Shown one piece after another: positions 25,482 through 32,154 of a stretch of 37,725 bases of DNA (positions are counted from its first letter, which is position 1; the number at the start of each line of letters is the position of its first letter). The DNA is from Pseudanabaena biceps (lineage in GTDB: Bacteria; Cyanobacteriota; Cyanobacteriia; Pseudanabaenales; Pseudanabaenaceae), in contig JAATWA010000007.1 of assembly GCA_013361095.1 (NCBI GenBank), positions 1 to 37,725 of the forward strand, read 5' to 3'. The translations under genes were made by a program, and so were the position numbers. Below the pieces are notes generated by a model. It saw nothing but the letters and a program-made list of their open reading frames with translations, ran no database searches and was not told the origin of the DNA.

Positions 25482-25886
25482 TCACGCCGCGCCTTCCGTC
25501 ACCGCCCGCACCCGGATCACCGCCCAGGCCCGGGCCCCGTCCCGCGCGCGGAAAGCGTGGACGAAGGTCACGCCGAGGCTGACCGTCCGCATCCCGTCGC
25601 CCTCAAGTCGCGCCCCCTCCAGCCGCGCCCGCACCGCCGCGGCCACCGCCCGCGCCTCCTCCAGACCCTGGAAGCGCGAGGCGCAGCTCAGCGTCAGCCG
25701 GTGCTCGACCAGATCGCCGTCCGCCGCGACCGGCCGGCTCTCGCCCGGCCCGAGCAGCAGCTGCGGGAAGGCGGCGCCCGGCCGCAGATCCTCCCACACC
25801 CGTCCGCCCACCAGCGCCGCCAGCGTCGGATCGGCCTTCAGATGGGCGACCAGCGCCCTCGCCAGCCCATTCTCCGCCCCGCTCAT
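25482..25886 (-). CDS. GTA gp8: tail terminator protein (DUF3168)
   Basis: The protein has 134 residues from ATG 25886, overlapping the gp7 stop by 4 bases (ATGA). The pattern is that of DUF3168: an N-terminal helix (LARALVAHLKADPTLAALVGGRVWEDLRPG), PQLLLGPGESRP and a strand pair ending in AWAVIRVRAVTE. It caps the tail tube during assembly. It is the last gene before the inverted repeat region, that is, the end of the tightly overlapped gp6-gp7-gp8 block. Confidence 0.9.
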   Translation of the reverse strand: MSGAENGLARALVAHLKADPTLAALVGGRVWEDLRPGAAFPQLLLGPGESRPVAADGDLVEHRLTLSCASRFQGLEEARAVAAAVRARLEGARLEGDGMRTVSLGVTFVHAFRARDGARAWAVIRVRAVTEGAA

Positions 25887-26188
25887 CGCCGCCGCTCCAG
25901 CCCCAGCCGCACCCGCCCGGGCGACAGCCCATCGACCGTGACGATTTCCCAGTCCTCGTCCGCCAGCCGCAGCCGTCGCCCGACCTGCAGCCGCGCGTCG
26001 GCGCGCGTCTCCGCCGTGGTCGTCTCGACCCCGGCGTCGCGCCCGGCCTCGGTCCCCGCCCGCCGCGCCCTTGGGGCCAGCGCCGCCCAGGTCCAGCCCA
26101 GCGGGACAAAGCTGACGCTGCGCCCGCCATACGGCGTCTCGGCTTCCACCGGCTCCAGCAGCTCGGCCAGCTGCCGCGGCGGGCTCAC
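25883..26188 (-). CDS. GTA gp7: head closure (stopper) protein
   Basis: The protein has 101 residues from GTG 26188; GTGA overlaps the gp6 stop. LAELLEPVEAETPYGGRSVSFVPLGWTWAALAPR at the N-terminus and LRLADEDWEIVTVDGLSPGRVRLGLERR at the C-terminus are characteristic of phage head-tail joining/closure proteins (SPP1 gp16-like). It seals the filled head and binds the tail. Confidence 0.9.
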   Translation of the reverse strand: MSPPRQLAELLEPVEAETPYGGRSVSFVPLGWTWAALAPRARRAGTEAGRDAGVETTTAETRADARLQVGRRLRLADEDWEIVTVDGLSPGRVRLGLERRR

Positions 26189-26460
26189 AGCCGCACCCGC
26201 CGGTAGGGGGCCAGCCAGGCCGCGACCTCGGCCTCGGCCCGGGCCGCGTCGTCGCCCTCGCCCCGGGCGAAGCCGGCCGCGGTCAGGCGCAGCACCGCCA
26301 GGCGCACCGGGGCCGGCGCCTCGCCGTCCACCGGCCCGCCGGTCAGGGCCTCGACCCGCGCCGTCGCCGCCTCGATCAGGGTCGCGATCAGCCCGTCCTC
26401 CACGTCATGCCCGACGCGCAGGAACAGCTTCGCCTCGGTGAGCGTCACCGCTACGGTCAT
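26185..26460 (-). CDS. GTA gp6: head-tail connector (adaptor) protein
   Basis: The protein has 91 residues from ATG 26460 with GGAGAT upstream. TLTEAKLFLRVGHDVEDGLIATLIEAATARVEALTG matches the helical phage gp6-like head-tail connector family. It is shorter than the roughly 190-200 residue adaptor of Rhodobacter capsulatus GTA, so it may contain only the core. The 294-base gap between it and the capsid gene is full of repeats. Confidence 0.86.
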   Translation of the reverse strand: MTVAVTLTEAKLFLRVGHDVEDGLIATLIEAATARVEALTGGPVDGEAPAPVRLAVLRLTAAGFARGEGDDAARAEAEVAAWLAPYRRVRL

Positions 26461-26485
26461 GGGGATCTCCGATATCGTGAACGCC

Positions 26486-26676
26486 TTTCCTCCCCACGCC
26501 AGTGGGGAGGGGGACCGCCGAAGGCGGTGGAGGGGCCGCCCTCAGGCGCCCCGCTGGGTGGCCCCTCCGTCTCGCCGGCTTCGCCGGCGATCCACCTCCC
26601 CATTTCATGGGGAGGAGAGGCGCGTTTCCTCCCCACGTCAGTGGGGAGGGGGACCGCGAAGCGGTGGAGGGGCGAC
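26486..26676. repeat. Three copies of a palindromic intergenic repeat between gp5 and gp6
   Basis: Copy 1 (about 26486-26536) reads TCCTCCCCACGCCAGTGGGG then a GGACCGCCGAAGGCGG hairpin and TGGAGGGGC. Copy 2 (about 26538-26617) is inverted, with CCTCCCCATTTCATGGGGAG at its end. Copy 3 (about 26623-26676) is direct again. Each copy has two stem-loops (GGGGAGG type and GCCGAAGGC type). A fourth related copy lies in frame inside gp5 (27700-27757). No transposase is present; this looks like a non-autonomous REP/MITE-like element. Confidence 0.85.
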
Positions 26677-26711
26677 GGCTTTAGCCACGCCAGCGGCGAG
26701 CGACGACCCTC

Positions 26712-26744
26712 CTCGCCACTCGCCACTAACCACTCGCCACTAAG
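26712..26744. repeat. Heptamer repeat array next to the gp5 stop
   Basis: Units of CGCCACT (GTGGCGA-type on the GTA coding strand) repeat with small changes, immediately 3' of the capsid gene stop at 26755. The same heptamer occurs around gp3, the small membrane protein and gp4. Confidence 0.75.
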
Positions 26745-26754
26745 CCCCCGGCGA

Positions 26755-28002
26755 CTAGCTCGCCGAGAACCTCATCACCTTGATGGCGTCGAAGTTCTGC
26801 ACCCCGCCGCCGACGCGCTTGGTGGTGTAGAACAGCACATAGGGCTTGGCCGAATAGGGGTCGCGCAGCACCCGCACCCCGGCCCGGTCGACGATCAGAT
26901 AGCCGCGCCGGAAGTCGCCGAAGGCGATCGCGAGGCTGTTCGCCGCGATGTCCGGCATGGTCTCGATCTCGGTCACCGGATAGCCCAGCAGGCTGGCCGT
27001 CTCCCCGGGCCGCGACGCCGGCGTCCAGATGTAGTTGCCGTCCGCGTCCTTGAACTTGCGCACGGTCGAGACCGTCTTGCGGTTCATCACGAACCGCCCG
27101 TTCGGCCGGTACTGGGCGCGCGGCGCATAGATCAGGTCGATCAGCCGGTCGACCGGATGGCTGGCCGGGAAGGCCCCCGCCGCGCCCGAGGCCAGATAGC
27201 CGATCTGGCCCCAGGTCGCGCTCGCGTCCGCCGCCGTATCATAAGCCAGGAAGCCCTTCGGCTTGTTGACCCCGTCGCCGGTGACGAAGGCCTCGGTCTC
27301 CTGGGCGGCGAAGGCGTCCTCCACCTCCGAGGCCAGCCACTCGTCCATGTCGACCAGGGCGTCGTCCAGCAGGGTCTGGGTCGCCGCCGGGCTGGCGTAG
27401 AGGTCCGCCGACGGGAACTCGATCAGCGACAGGGTGGCCGGATCGGTCTCCGGCCGCGCCGCCGTCTCGGCCACCCAGCCGCTCTCGACCCCGGCGGTCG
27501 ACACCGGCTTCCTGAACACCCCGCTGTTGATGGTCCGCACCGTGGCGATCTCGCGCATCGGCGAGGCCGCCATCAGCCGCCGCTCGATGGCCCGCTCGGT
27601 CTCCACCGGGGCCAGCACCCCCGACCCCGCCGCCGTCGACAGCCCGGCCTTCAGCTCCAGCCCGAGGCCCGTCTTCATCCACCCGGCAAACGCGCTCTTC
27701 TCCTCCCCACGCAGCGGGGAGGTGTCGCGGCCGAAGGCCGTGACGGAGGGGCCCTCACCCCCGCCCCCGATCGCCGGCCGCCGCGCCTCGCTGGCCAGCC
27801 GGTCGAGCCGCGCCTGGGCCGCCCCGACCGCCTGGTCGATGCGCGCCACCTTCTCCTCCAGCAGCACGTCGGCCGCGGTCTTCTGCTCGATCTCCGCCAG
27901 CCGCGCGTCATTCGCCGCGCGGAAGGCCTCGAACGCCGCCATCATCTCGTGCAGCGCCGCACGCGCCTCGGGCGCGCCCGAGACGGTCTTGGTCTCTTTC
28001 AT
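26755..28002 (-). CDS. GTA gp5: HK97-fold major capsid protein with scaffold domain
   Basis: The protein has 415 residues from ATG 28002, with GGAG 6 bases upstream. Residues 1-78 form a charged coiled-coil scaffold (delta) domain that the prohead protease should remove. The mature capsid begins near KSAFAGWMKTG (about 102) and LSTAAGSGVL (121-130), continuing with ETERAIERRLMAASPMREIATV and ending FDAIKVMRFSAS. Residues 83-101 (EGPSVTAFGRDTSPLRGEE) are encoded by an in-frame copy of a repeat also found in the adjacent intergenic gap. The linker position means the fold should tolerate it. It builds the GTA head. Confidence 0.94.
   Translation of the reverse strand: MKETKTVSGAPEARAALHEMMAAFEAFRAANDARLAEIEQKTAADVLLEEKVARIDQAVGAAQARLDRLASEARRPAIGGGGEGPSVTAFGRDTSPLRGEEKSAFAGWMKTGLGLELKAGLSTAAGSGVLAPVETERAIERRLMAASPMREIATVRTINSGVFRKPVSTAGVESGWVAETAARPETDPATLSLIEFPSADLYASPAATQTLLDDALVDMDEWLASEVEDAFAAQETEAFVTGDGVNKPKGFLAYDTAADASATWGQIGYLASGAAGAFPASHPVDRLIDLIYAPRAQYRPNGRFVMNRKTVSTVRKFKDADGNYIWTPASRPGETASLLGYPVTEIETMPDIAANSLAIAFGDFRRGYLIVDRAGVRVLRDPYSAKPYVLFYTTKRVGGGVQNFDAIKVMRFSAS
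27700..27757. repeat. Palindromic repeat copy inside the capsid gene
   Basis: CCTCCCCACGCAGCGGGGAGG (27702-27722), then a GGCCGAAGGCC hairpin and GGAGGGGCCCTC match the layout of the intergenic copies at 26486-26676. On the gp5 strand it is open and read in frame as about 19 residues, between the scaffold and mature capsid domains. Confidence 0.8.
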
Positions 28003-28119
28003 GTCGGTCTCCGGTTTGGCCCCGCCCCCGACGGGCGCGGGCGAACGTCAGCTCATCGGCCGTCCGCAGCACCCGGCTGCCGGTTCACAGCGCGCCGCCC
28101 TGCAATCCACGGTTTCGTC

Positions 28120-28578
28120 ATGGCGTACGAATTCATCATGCCGAGCCTCGGGACCGTCATGGCCCTCCGGCCCGGCCTGTTCTCCGGACTCGGCAGCAAG
28201 CGGCGGCAACGCCGCCTGCTCGCGCTCGAAGCCGGCGCGCCCGAGAAGTACTTCGAGGAGCGGCGGGCGCTCCAGGCCTACCGGCCCACCCCCCGGACCA
28301 TGCTGATGTGGCGCGCCTTGGGCGCCAGCATCGCCGTCGCCAGCGCCGTCGGGCTGGTGAGCGAATGGAGGGCGGAGAACGCCGCCAGGGAGCAGGCTCG
28401 GATCGCCATCTCGACCGCGAGGGCCGCGGTCGCGAACTCGGAGGCCGCTATCGCCAAGGCAGAATCGGGCGATCCGGTCGCCGTTGCCGAGGCAGAGGCC
28501 GCCCTGCGCACCAGCGAGGCCGCACTGACCCGAGCTGAGCACGCGCAGGATGAGGTCGATCGCTTGACGGGGCCATAG
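28120..28578 (+). CDS. Unrecognised membrane/coiled-coil protein embedded in the GTA cluster
   Basis: The plus-strand frame gives 152 residues from ATG 28120; ATGs at 28138 and 28159 (weak GGGA upstream) are alternatives. It has a basic stretch (GSKRRQRRLLALEAGAPEKYFEERRAL region), one probable membrane helix (MLMWRALGASIAVASAVGLVSEW, about residues 67-89) and an Ala/Glu-rich coiled coil (about 92-150) with repeated AAIAKAE/EAEAALRTSEAAL units. I do not recognise the family. Third codon positions are GC-rich, which supports coding, though AGG and GCA codons are commoner than in its neighbours. It runs against the GTA genes between the protease (gp4) and capsid (gp5) genes and is divergent from gp5 across a 117-base gap. 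It could be inserted cargo. Confidence 0.65.
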   Translation: MAYEFIMPSLGTVMALRPGLFSGLGSKRRQRRLLALEAGAPEKYFEERRALQAYRPTPRTMLMWRALGASIAVASAVGLVSEWRAENAAREQARIAISTARAAVANSEAAIAKAESGDPVAVAEAEAALRTSEAALTRAEHAQDEVDRLTGP

Positions 28579-28603
28579 GCCCTGCCGCCGCCGACCGCCT
28601 CCG

Positions 28604-29065
28604 TCACGCCGCCACCCCGAACCGCGCCCCCGGCAGCATCGGGAAGGTCACCAGCGACACCTCCCACAGCTCCACCTCGGTCAGCACCCTCAGCCGCCCG
28701 TCACGGCGGGCCCGGGCCGTTCTGAAGCCGATCGACAGGCCGTCCAGCGCCCCGGCCCGCGCCAGGGCGGCGGCGAACCGCGCCTCGGCCGACCAGGCTT
28801 CGATCCGCCCCCGGACGAACAGCCCCTTCGCGTCCTCGCGCAGCGCGTCCCAGACCCCGACCGGCGCCCGCCCGTCGTGCTGGAACAGCATCCGGATCTC
28901 CCCCGGCCCGGCCCGCGCCAGGCTGCGTCCGAACGCCCCTTCCGCCACCACATCGCCGTTCAGGTCCGCCACGCCCCACAGGGAGGCGTAGCCCTCGATG
29001 GTGAGTGGCGAGTGGCGAGGGGCGAGTGACGAGTTTCCAGCTGACATGACCCTGTCCGCGATCAT
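28604..29065 (-). CDS. GTA gp4: prohead protease (HK97 family)
   Basis: The protein has 153 residues from ATG 29065, chosen because AGGAG lies 7 bases upstream. The conserved EGYASLWGVADLNGDVVAEGAFGRSL, MLFQHDGRAPVGVWDALREDAKGL and LDGLSIGFRT motifs identify the HK97 prohead protease fold, with His in FQHD and Ser in LSIGFR as the catalytic pair. Residues about 12-22 (SSLAPRHSPLT) are encoded by a heptamer repeat array and are foreign to the family, whose proteins begin near IEGYAS. It cuts the scaffold domain from gp5. Confidence 0.92.
   Translation of the reverse strand: MIADRVMSAGNSSLAPRHSPLTIEGYASLWGVADLNGDVVAEGAFGRSLARAGPGEIRMLFQHDGRAPVGVWDALREDAKGLFVRGRIEAWSAEARFAAALARAGALDGLSIGFRTARARRDGRLRVLTEVELWEVSLVTFPMLPGARFGVAA
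29001..29034. repeat. Heptamer repeat array inside the 5' end of gp4
   Basis: Units of GTGGCGA/GTGACGA type (written on the plus strand as GCGAGTG) repeat about five times. The array is translated within gp4. It forms an imperfect inverted repeat of about 33 bases with the array at 29082-29134, including an exact 12-base match (29017-29028 with 29088-29099). Confidence 0.8.
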
Positions 29066-29081
29066 CTCCGCGCTCCTCACC

Positions 29082-29134
29082 GCTCGCCACTCGCCCCTCA
29101 CCACTCGTCACTCGTCACTCGTCACTCGTCACTC
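29082..29134. repeat. Heptamer repeat array between the small membrane protein gene and gp4
   Basis: CACTCGY/CGCCACT heptamers repeat about seven times, ending with four near-perfect TCACTCG units. The last units encode the C-terminus (SDE) of the small membrane protein. It is the mirror of the array at 29001-29034, so the gp4 ribosome site and start codon lie in the loop between two complementary arms. Confidence 0.82.
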
Positions 29135-29346
29135 AACTGCGCCTCGATCCGCGCCAGCGTCGCCCGGGTCGTCTCCCCCTGGGCCTCCAGCCGCGCCAGC
29201 CGCTCGGCGACGGAGCGCTGCTCGACCACCGCCGCCTCCAGCGCGCCGATGCGCGCCGCCGCGCCGCCGGCCCAGATCAGCCCGGCGATGGTCTGCACCA
29301 CCAGCGCCGCCACCAGCGGCGCCGGCCATCTCGCGCCGTTTGTCAT
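29122..29346 (-). CDS. GTA-cluster small membrane protein between portal and protease
   Basis: The protein has 74 residues from ATG 29346. One membrane helix (residues 10-32, PLVAALVVQTIAGLIWAGGAAAR) is followed by a heptad-patterned coiled coil (IGALEAAVVEQRSVAERLARLEAQ). Small helical proteins of this kind occur at the same place between portal and protease genes in other alphaproteobacterial GTA clusters; the function is unknown. A GGCGAGGGCGG stretch precedes the start, but the ribosome site is weak. The last codons run into a heptamer repeat array. Confidence 0.78.
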   Translation of the reverse strand: MTNGARWPAPLVAALVVQTIAGLIWAGGAAARIGALEAAVVEQRSVAERLARLEAQGETTRATLARIEAQLSDE

Positions 29347-29355
29347 GCCGCCGCC

Positions 29356-29386
29356 CTCGCCACTCGCCACTGACCACTCGCCACTC
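29356..29386. repeat. Heptamer repeat array between the portal and small membrane protein genes
   Basis: CGCCACT units repeat four times with small changes (CGCCACTCGCCACT, then GACCACTCGCCACT). The array fills the 38-base gap and touches the portal stop codon. Confidence 0.78.
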
Positions 29387-30524
29387 ACGCCCCCACCCCC
29401 GCCATCCGCCGCCGCTCGTCCGACGTCAGGAAACTGGCCGCCTCCAGCCGCGCCCACAGGGCCTCGCGGTCCGCCGCCAGGGCCGGGGTGCCCTCCAGAT
29501 CGGGGGCCACCCGGCAACCGGGGAAGCGCGCCCCCAGCCAGCCCGACAGGGCCCCGGTGGTCCGCTGCACCAGCGGCATGACCGTCTGCCGCCACAGGGC
29601 GACATTGGCCTCGCGATAGTTGGCGTAGGTGGCGTCGCCGGGGATGCCCAGCAGCTGCGGCGGCACCCCGAAGGCCAGGGCGATCTCGCGCGCCGCCGCG
29701 TGCTTGCCGGCGATGAAATCCATCTCCGCCGGGGTCAGGCTGATCGGCTTCCAGTCCAGCCCGCCCTCCAGCAGCATCGGCCGCCCGGCGTTGGCCGCCC
29801 CCGCATGGGCCTCGGCCAGCTCGGCCTTGAGCTGCTCGAACTGGGCCTCGGTCAGCCGCTCGCCGCCCCTGGCCCCATAGACCAGCGCCCCCGACGGCCG
29901 CGCCGCATTGTCCAGCAGCGCCTTGTTCCAGGCCCCGGAGGCGTTGTGCACATCGATGGCGAAGGCGGCCGCCTCCAGCGGCGGAAAGCCGTAGTGGTCG
30001 TCGGTCGGGTGGAACAGCTTCAGATGCAGGACCGGCGACCAGCCGTCGCTGCGCCGGGCGATCGTCACCGATCGTCCGCCCACGGCGTACTCATACCCCG
30101 CCGGCCAGCCGTTCGGCCCCGGGATCACCTTCACCCGGTCCGGGCGCAGGCTCCACAGCTCCGCCGGCGGGGCCTCGCCGTCCCCGGTCGCCTCGACATA
30201 GGCGTTGCCCGCTGTCTGCAGGCCCACGTACAGGGCCTCCAGCAGCTCGGCCCCGCCCTGCTCGGGATTGGGCCGCGCCAGCAGCGTCGCCAGCGGGTGA
30301 TCCGCCCGCCGTTCGCCGTCGACGAACACCGCCAGCGGCACGCTCGCCGCCGCCTCGGCCACCAGCCGCACGCAGCGATAGGTCACCGGATTGCGGGCGA
30401 AGCCCTCCTCCGCCAGCCGGGCGTAGTCGCGCGGCGTCCAGCGCGGCCGGCCCAGGTGGCTCAGCGCCACCAACCGCCCGGTCCGGCTCGCCTTGGCCTC
30501 CCGGCCCCACAGGCTCCAGCGCAT
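29385..30524 (-). CDS. GTA gp3: HK97-type portal protein
   Basis: The protein has 379 residues from ATG 30524. FARNPVTYRCVRLVAEAAASVPLAVF, LLARPNPEQGGAELLEALYVGLQTAGNAYVE, the HLKLFHPTDDHYGFPPLEAAAFAIDVHN segment and FGVPPQLLGIPGDATYANYREANVALWRQTV are classic motifs of the HK97 portal family, in order and complete. The portal is the dodecameric ring through which the terminase packs DNA. The gene starts 26 bases downstream of the terminase stop. Confidence 0.95.
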   Translation of the reverse strand: MRWSLWGREAKASRTGRLVALSHLGRPRWTPRDYARLAEEGFARNPVTYRCVRLVAEAAASVPLAVFVDGERRADHPLATLLARPNPEQGGAELLEALYVGLQTAGNAYVEATGDGEAPPAELWSLRPDRVKVIPGPNGWPAGYEYAVGGRSVTIARRSDGWSPVLHLKLFHPTDDHYGFPPLEAAAFAIDVHNASGAWNKALLDNAARPSGALVYGARGGERLTEAQFEQLKAELAEAHAGAANAGRPMLLEGGLDWKPISLTPAEMDFIAGKHAAAREIALAFGVPPQLLGIPGDATYANYREANVALWRQTVMPLVQRTTGALSGWLGARFPGCRVAPDLEGTPALAADREALWARLEAASFLTSDERRRMAGVGA

Positions 30525-30549
30525 GCCGCCGCTCCTCTGTCGTTCTGTC

Positions 30550-31866
30550 TCAGACGCGGCGGATGCGCGGCAGGCCGTCGCCGCGCAGCATCAGTTCGGC
30601 CACCGCCCACACCAGGGCGTCGCAGCGGTCGGGGCTGGCCCCGCCCGCCGAACTGCCCAGCGCCAGCATCTCGTCCTCGAGGGCGGCGAACACGTCCGTG
30701 TGCTTCACCCGCCCCTGCTCGTAGAGGGCCGCCACCGGCTCGGCCCGGGCGCGCTTGCCGGTGGCGGCGCGCACCGCCCGCACCGGCGGCCCATCCCCGG
30801 CCAGCCGCAGCACCGTCTCCACCATCTCGCCGCCCTGGTTGACCTCGGCCACGATGGTCGCGGCGTCGAAGTCCCGCGCCGCCGTCAGCGCCGCCCGCGC
30901 CCACTCCATCGGCGAGCAGCCGCGCACCGTGCGATCGGCCAGCACATAGGCCGTCCCGCCGCGCCGCCCGGCCACGACGATGCCGCAGGCGTCGCCGCCG
31001 CGGGTGGCCGGCGGGTCGACCGCCACGACCACCCGCTCCAGCGCCCCGTCCGGCCGCCCCCGGCAGGCCGCCAGGATCTCCGCCGTCCACAGGGTGCCGT
31101 CAGGCTCCAGCACCAGCCCGTCCAGCTCCTGCGCCGCCAGCCGCGTGCCGCCGTAGAGCGCCTGAAGCCCCTCCAGAAACCCGCTCGACAGATTGTCGGC
31201 GTTCTCCGCCGTCGCCGCCCGCGTCACGACACAGCCCGGCTCCTCCAGCAGCCGCCGGACCGCCGGGATCGCCTTCGGCGTGGTGGTGATCGCCAGCCGC
31301 GGATCGTCGCCCAGCCTCAAGCCCAGCCGCAGCATGGCCAGCACCGCGTCGGGCTGTCGCCAGGCCGCCAGCTCGTCGGCCCAGGCCGCATGGAACTGCG
31401 GCCCGCGCAGGCTCTCCGGATCCTCCGCCGAAAAGGCGTAGGCCATGGCCCCGCCCGGCCACACCAGCCGCCGCCGGCTGGCCTCATAGGTCGGCCGCTC
31501 GGCCCGCGGCGCCACCGCCATGAGGCCCGACGGCCCCTCGATCATCACCTCACGCACGTCGTGCAGGGTCGGCCCCACCAGCGCCAGCCGCGCCTCAGGC
31601 GTCGCCCGGGCGCTCAGCCACTCCGCCCCCGCCCGGGTCTTGCCGGCGCCGCGTCCGCCCATGAACAGCCAGGAGCGCCACGGCCCTTCCGGCGGCATCT
31701 GCGCCGTCCCCGCATGCCCCGGCCAATCCAGCCGCAGCGCCTCGATCTCCTGCGGCGTCATCGCCAGCAGCCACGCCTTTCGTCTCGCGGGCCGCAGCGA
31801 GGCGATCCAGGCGCATAAGGAGTCGGGCGCGGAGGGCCTCCAGCTCGGCCCCGCTCCATCCCCCAT
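30550..31866 (-). CDS. GTA gp2: large terminase (TerL)
   Basis: From ATG 31866 the protein has 438 residues; ATG 31761 is an alternative but would drop the conserved SLRPARRKAWLLAMTPQEI segment. Walker A is GGRGAGKT (about 70-77), a Walker B-like strand is FHAAWADELAAW, and the nuclease domain begins with VVVAVDPPATRGGDACGIVV and contains ATIVAEVNQGGEMV and DRCDALVWAVAELM. It packages host DNA headful by headful. It overlaps gp1 in another frame by up to about 270 bases, unusually long for this operon. Confidence 0.93.
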   Translation of the reverse strand: MGDGAGPSWRPSAPDSLCAWIASLRPARRKAWLLAMTPQEIEALRLDWPGHAGTAQMPPEGPWRSWLFMGGRGAGKTRAGAEWLSARATPEARLALVGPTLHDVREVMIEGPSGLMAVAPRAERPTYEASRRRLVWPGGAMAYAFSAEDPESLRGPQFHAAWADELAAWRQPDAVLAMLRLGLRLGDDPRLAITTTPKAIPAVRRLLEEPGCVVTRAATAENADNLSSGFLEGLQALYGGTRLAAQELDGLVLEPDGTLWTAEILAACRGRPDGALERVVVAVDPPATRGGDACGIVVAGRRGGTAYVLADRTVRGCSPMEWARAALTAARDFDAATIVAEVNQGGEMVETVLRLAGDGPPVRAVRAATGKRARAEPVAALYEQGRVKHTDVFAALEDEMLALGSSAGGASPDRCDALVWAVAELMLRGDGLPRIRRV

Positions 31867-32032
31867 GTGCCGATCCATCCATCTGCGCCAGCTCCGCCAG
31901 GGCCTGCTCCAGCCGCACCAGGGCGAGGGCGGCCTTGCCGCGCCGCTCGACCTCGGCCACGTCCTCGCCGGCCGCCAGCCGGCGCCAGCTTTCGGCGAGG
32001 ACCTTCGCCGCCGAAGCCCGATCTCCCGCCAT
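31595..32032 (-). CDS. GTA gp1: small terminase-like protein (TerS)
   Basis: The frame gives 145 residues from ATG 32032. Residues 1-100 (DRASAAKVLAESWRRLAAGEDVAEVERRGKAALALVRLEQALAELAQM, then ELEALRARLLMRLDRL) form the helical, DNA-binding-type pattern of GTA gp1, which is about 100 residues long in relatives. The last 45 residues coincide with the conserved TerL region in another frame and look like a shadow, so the true C-terminus may end earlier through a frameshift, or the overlap is real. The 122-base gap upstream (32033-32154) should hold the GTA promoter; no clear -10/-35 or regulator site was recognised there. Confidence 0.72.
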   Translation of the reverse strand: MAGDRASAAKVLAESWRRLAAGEDVAEVERRGKAALALVRLEQALAELAQMDGSAHGGWSGAELEALRARLLMRLDRLAAARETKGVAAGDDAAGDRGAAAGLAGACGDGADAAGRAVALLAVHGRTRRRQDPGGGGVAERPGDA

Positions 32033-32154
32033 GCCTGAAGGATGCCACGCCAGCGCCGACGGGCAGGCGGAGGGCGCTGCCGCCGCTGCAACCGCCCGTC
32101 ACTTCAGGACAAGTCGGGCCGGCATGCGTCAGCGGCCGACCGCCCGTCTTCGTA

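Noticed and set aside
26407..28578. 723-residue plus-strand frame read as one gene
   Set aside because: Only its last 152 codons look like a protein; the rest is antisense to gp5 and crosses intergenic repeats.
29001..29386. Possible CRISPR array
   Set aside because: Repeat units are 7 bases and contiguous, with no unique spacers and no cas genes.
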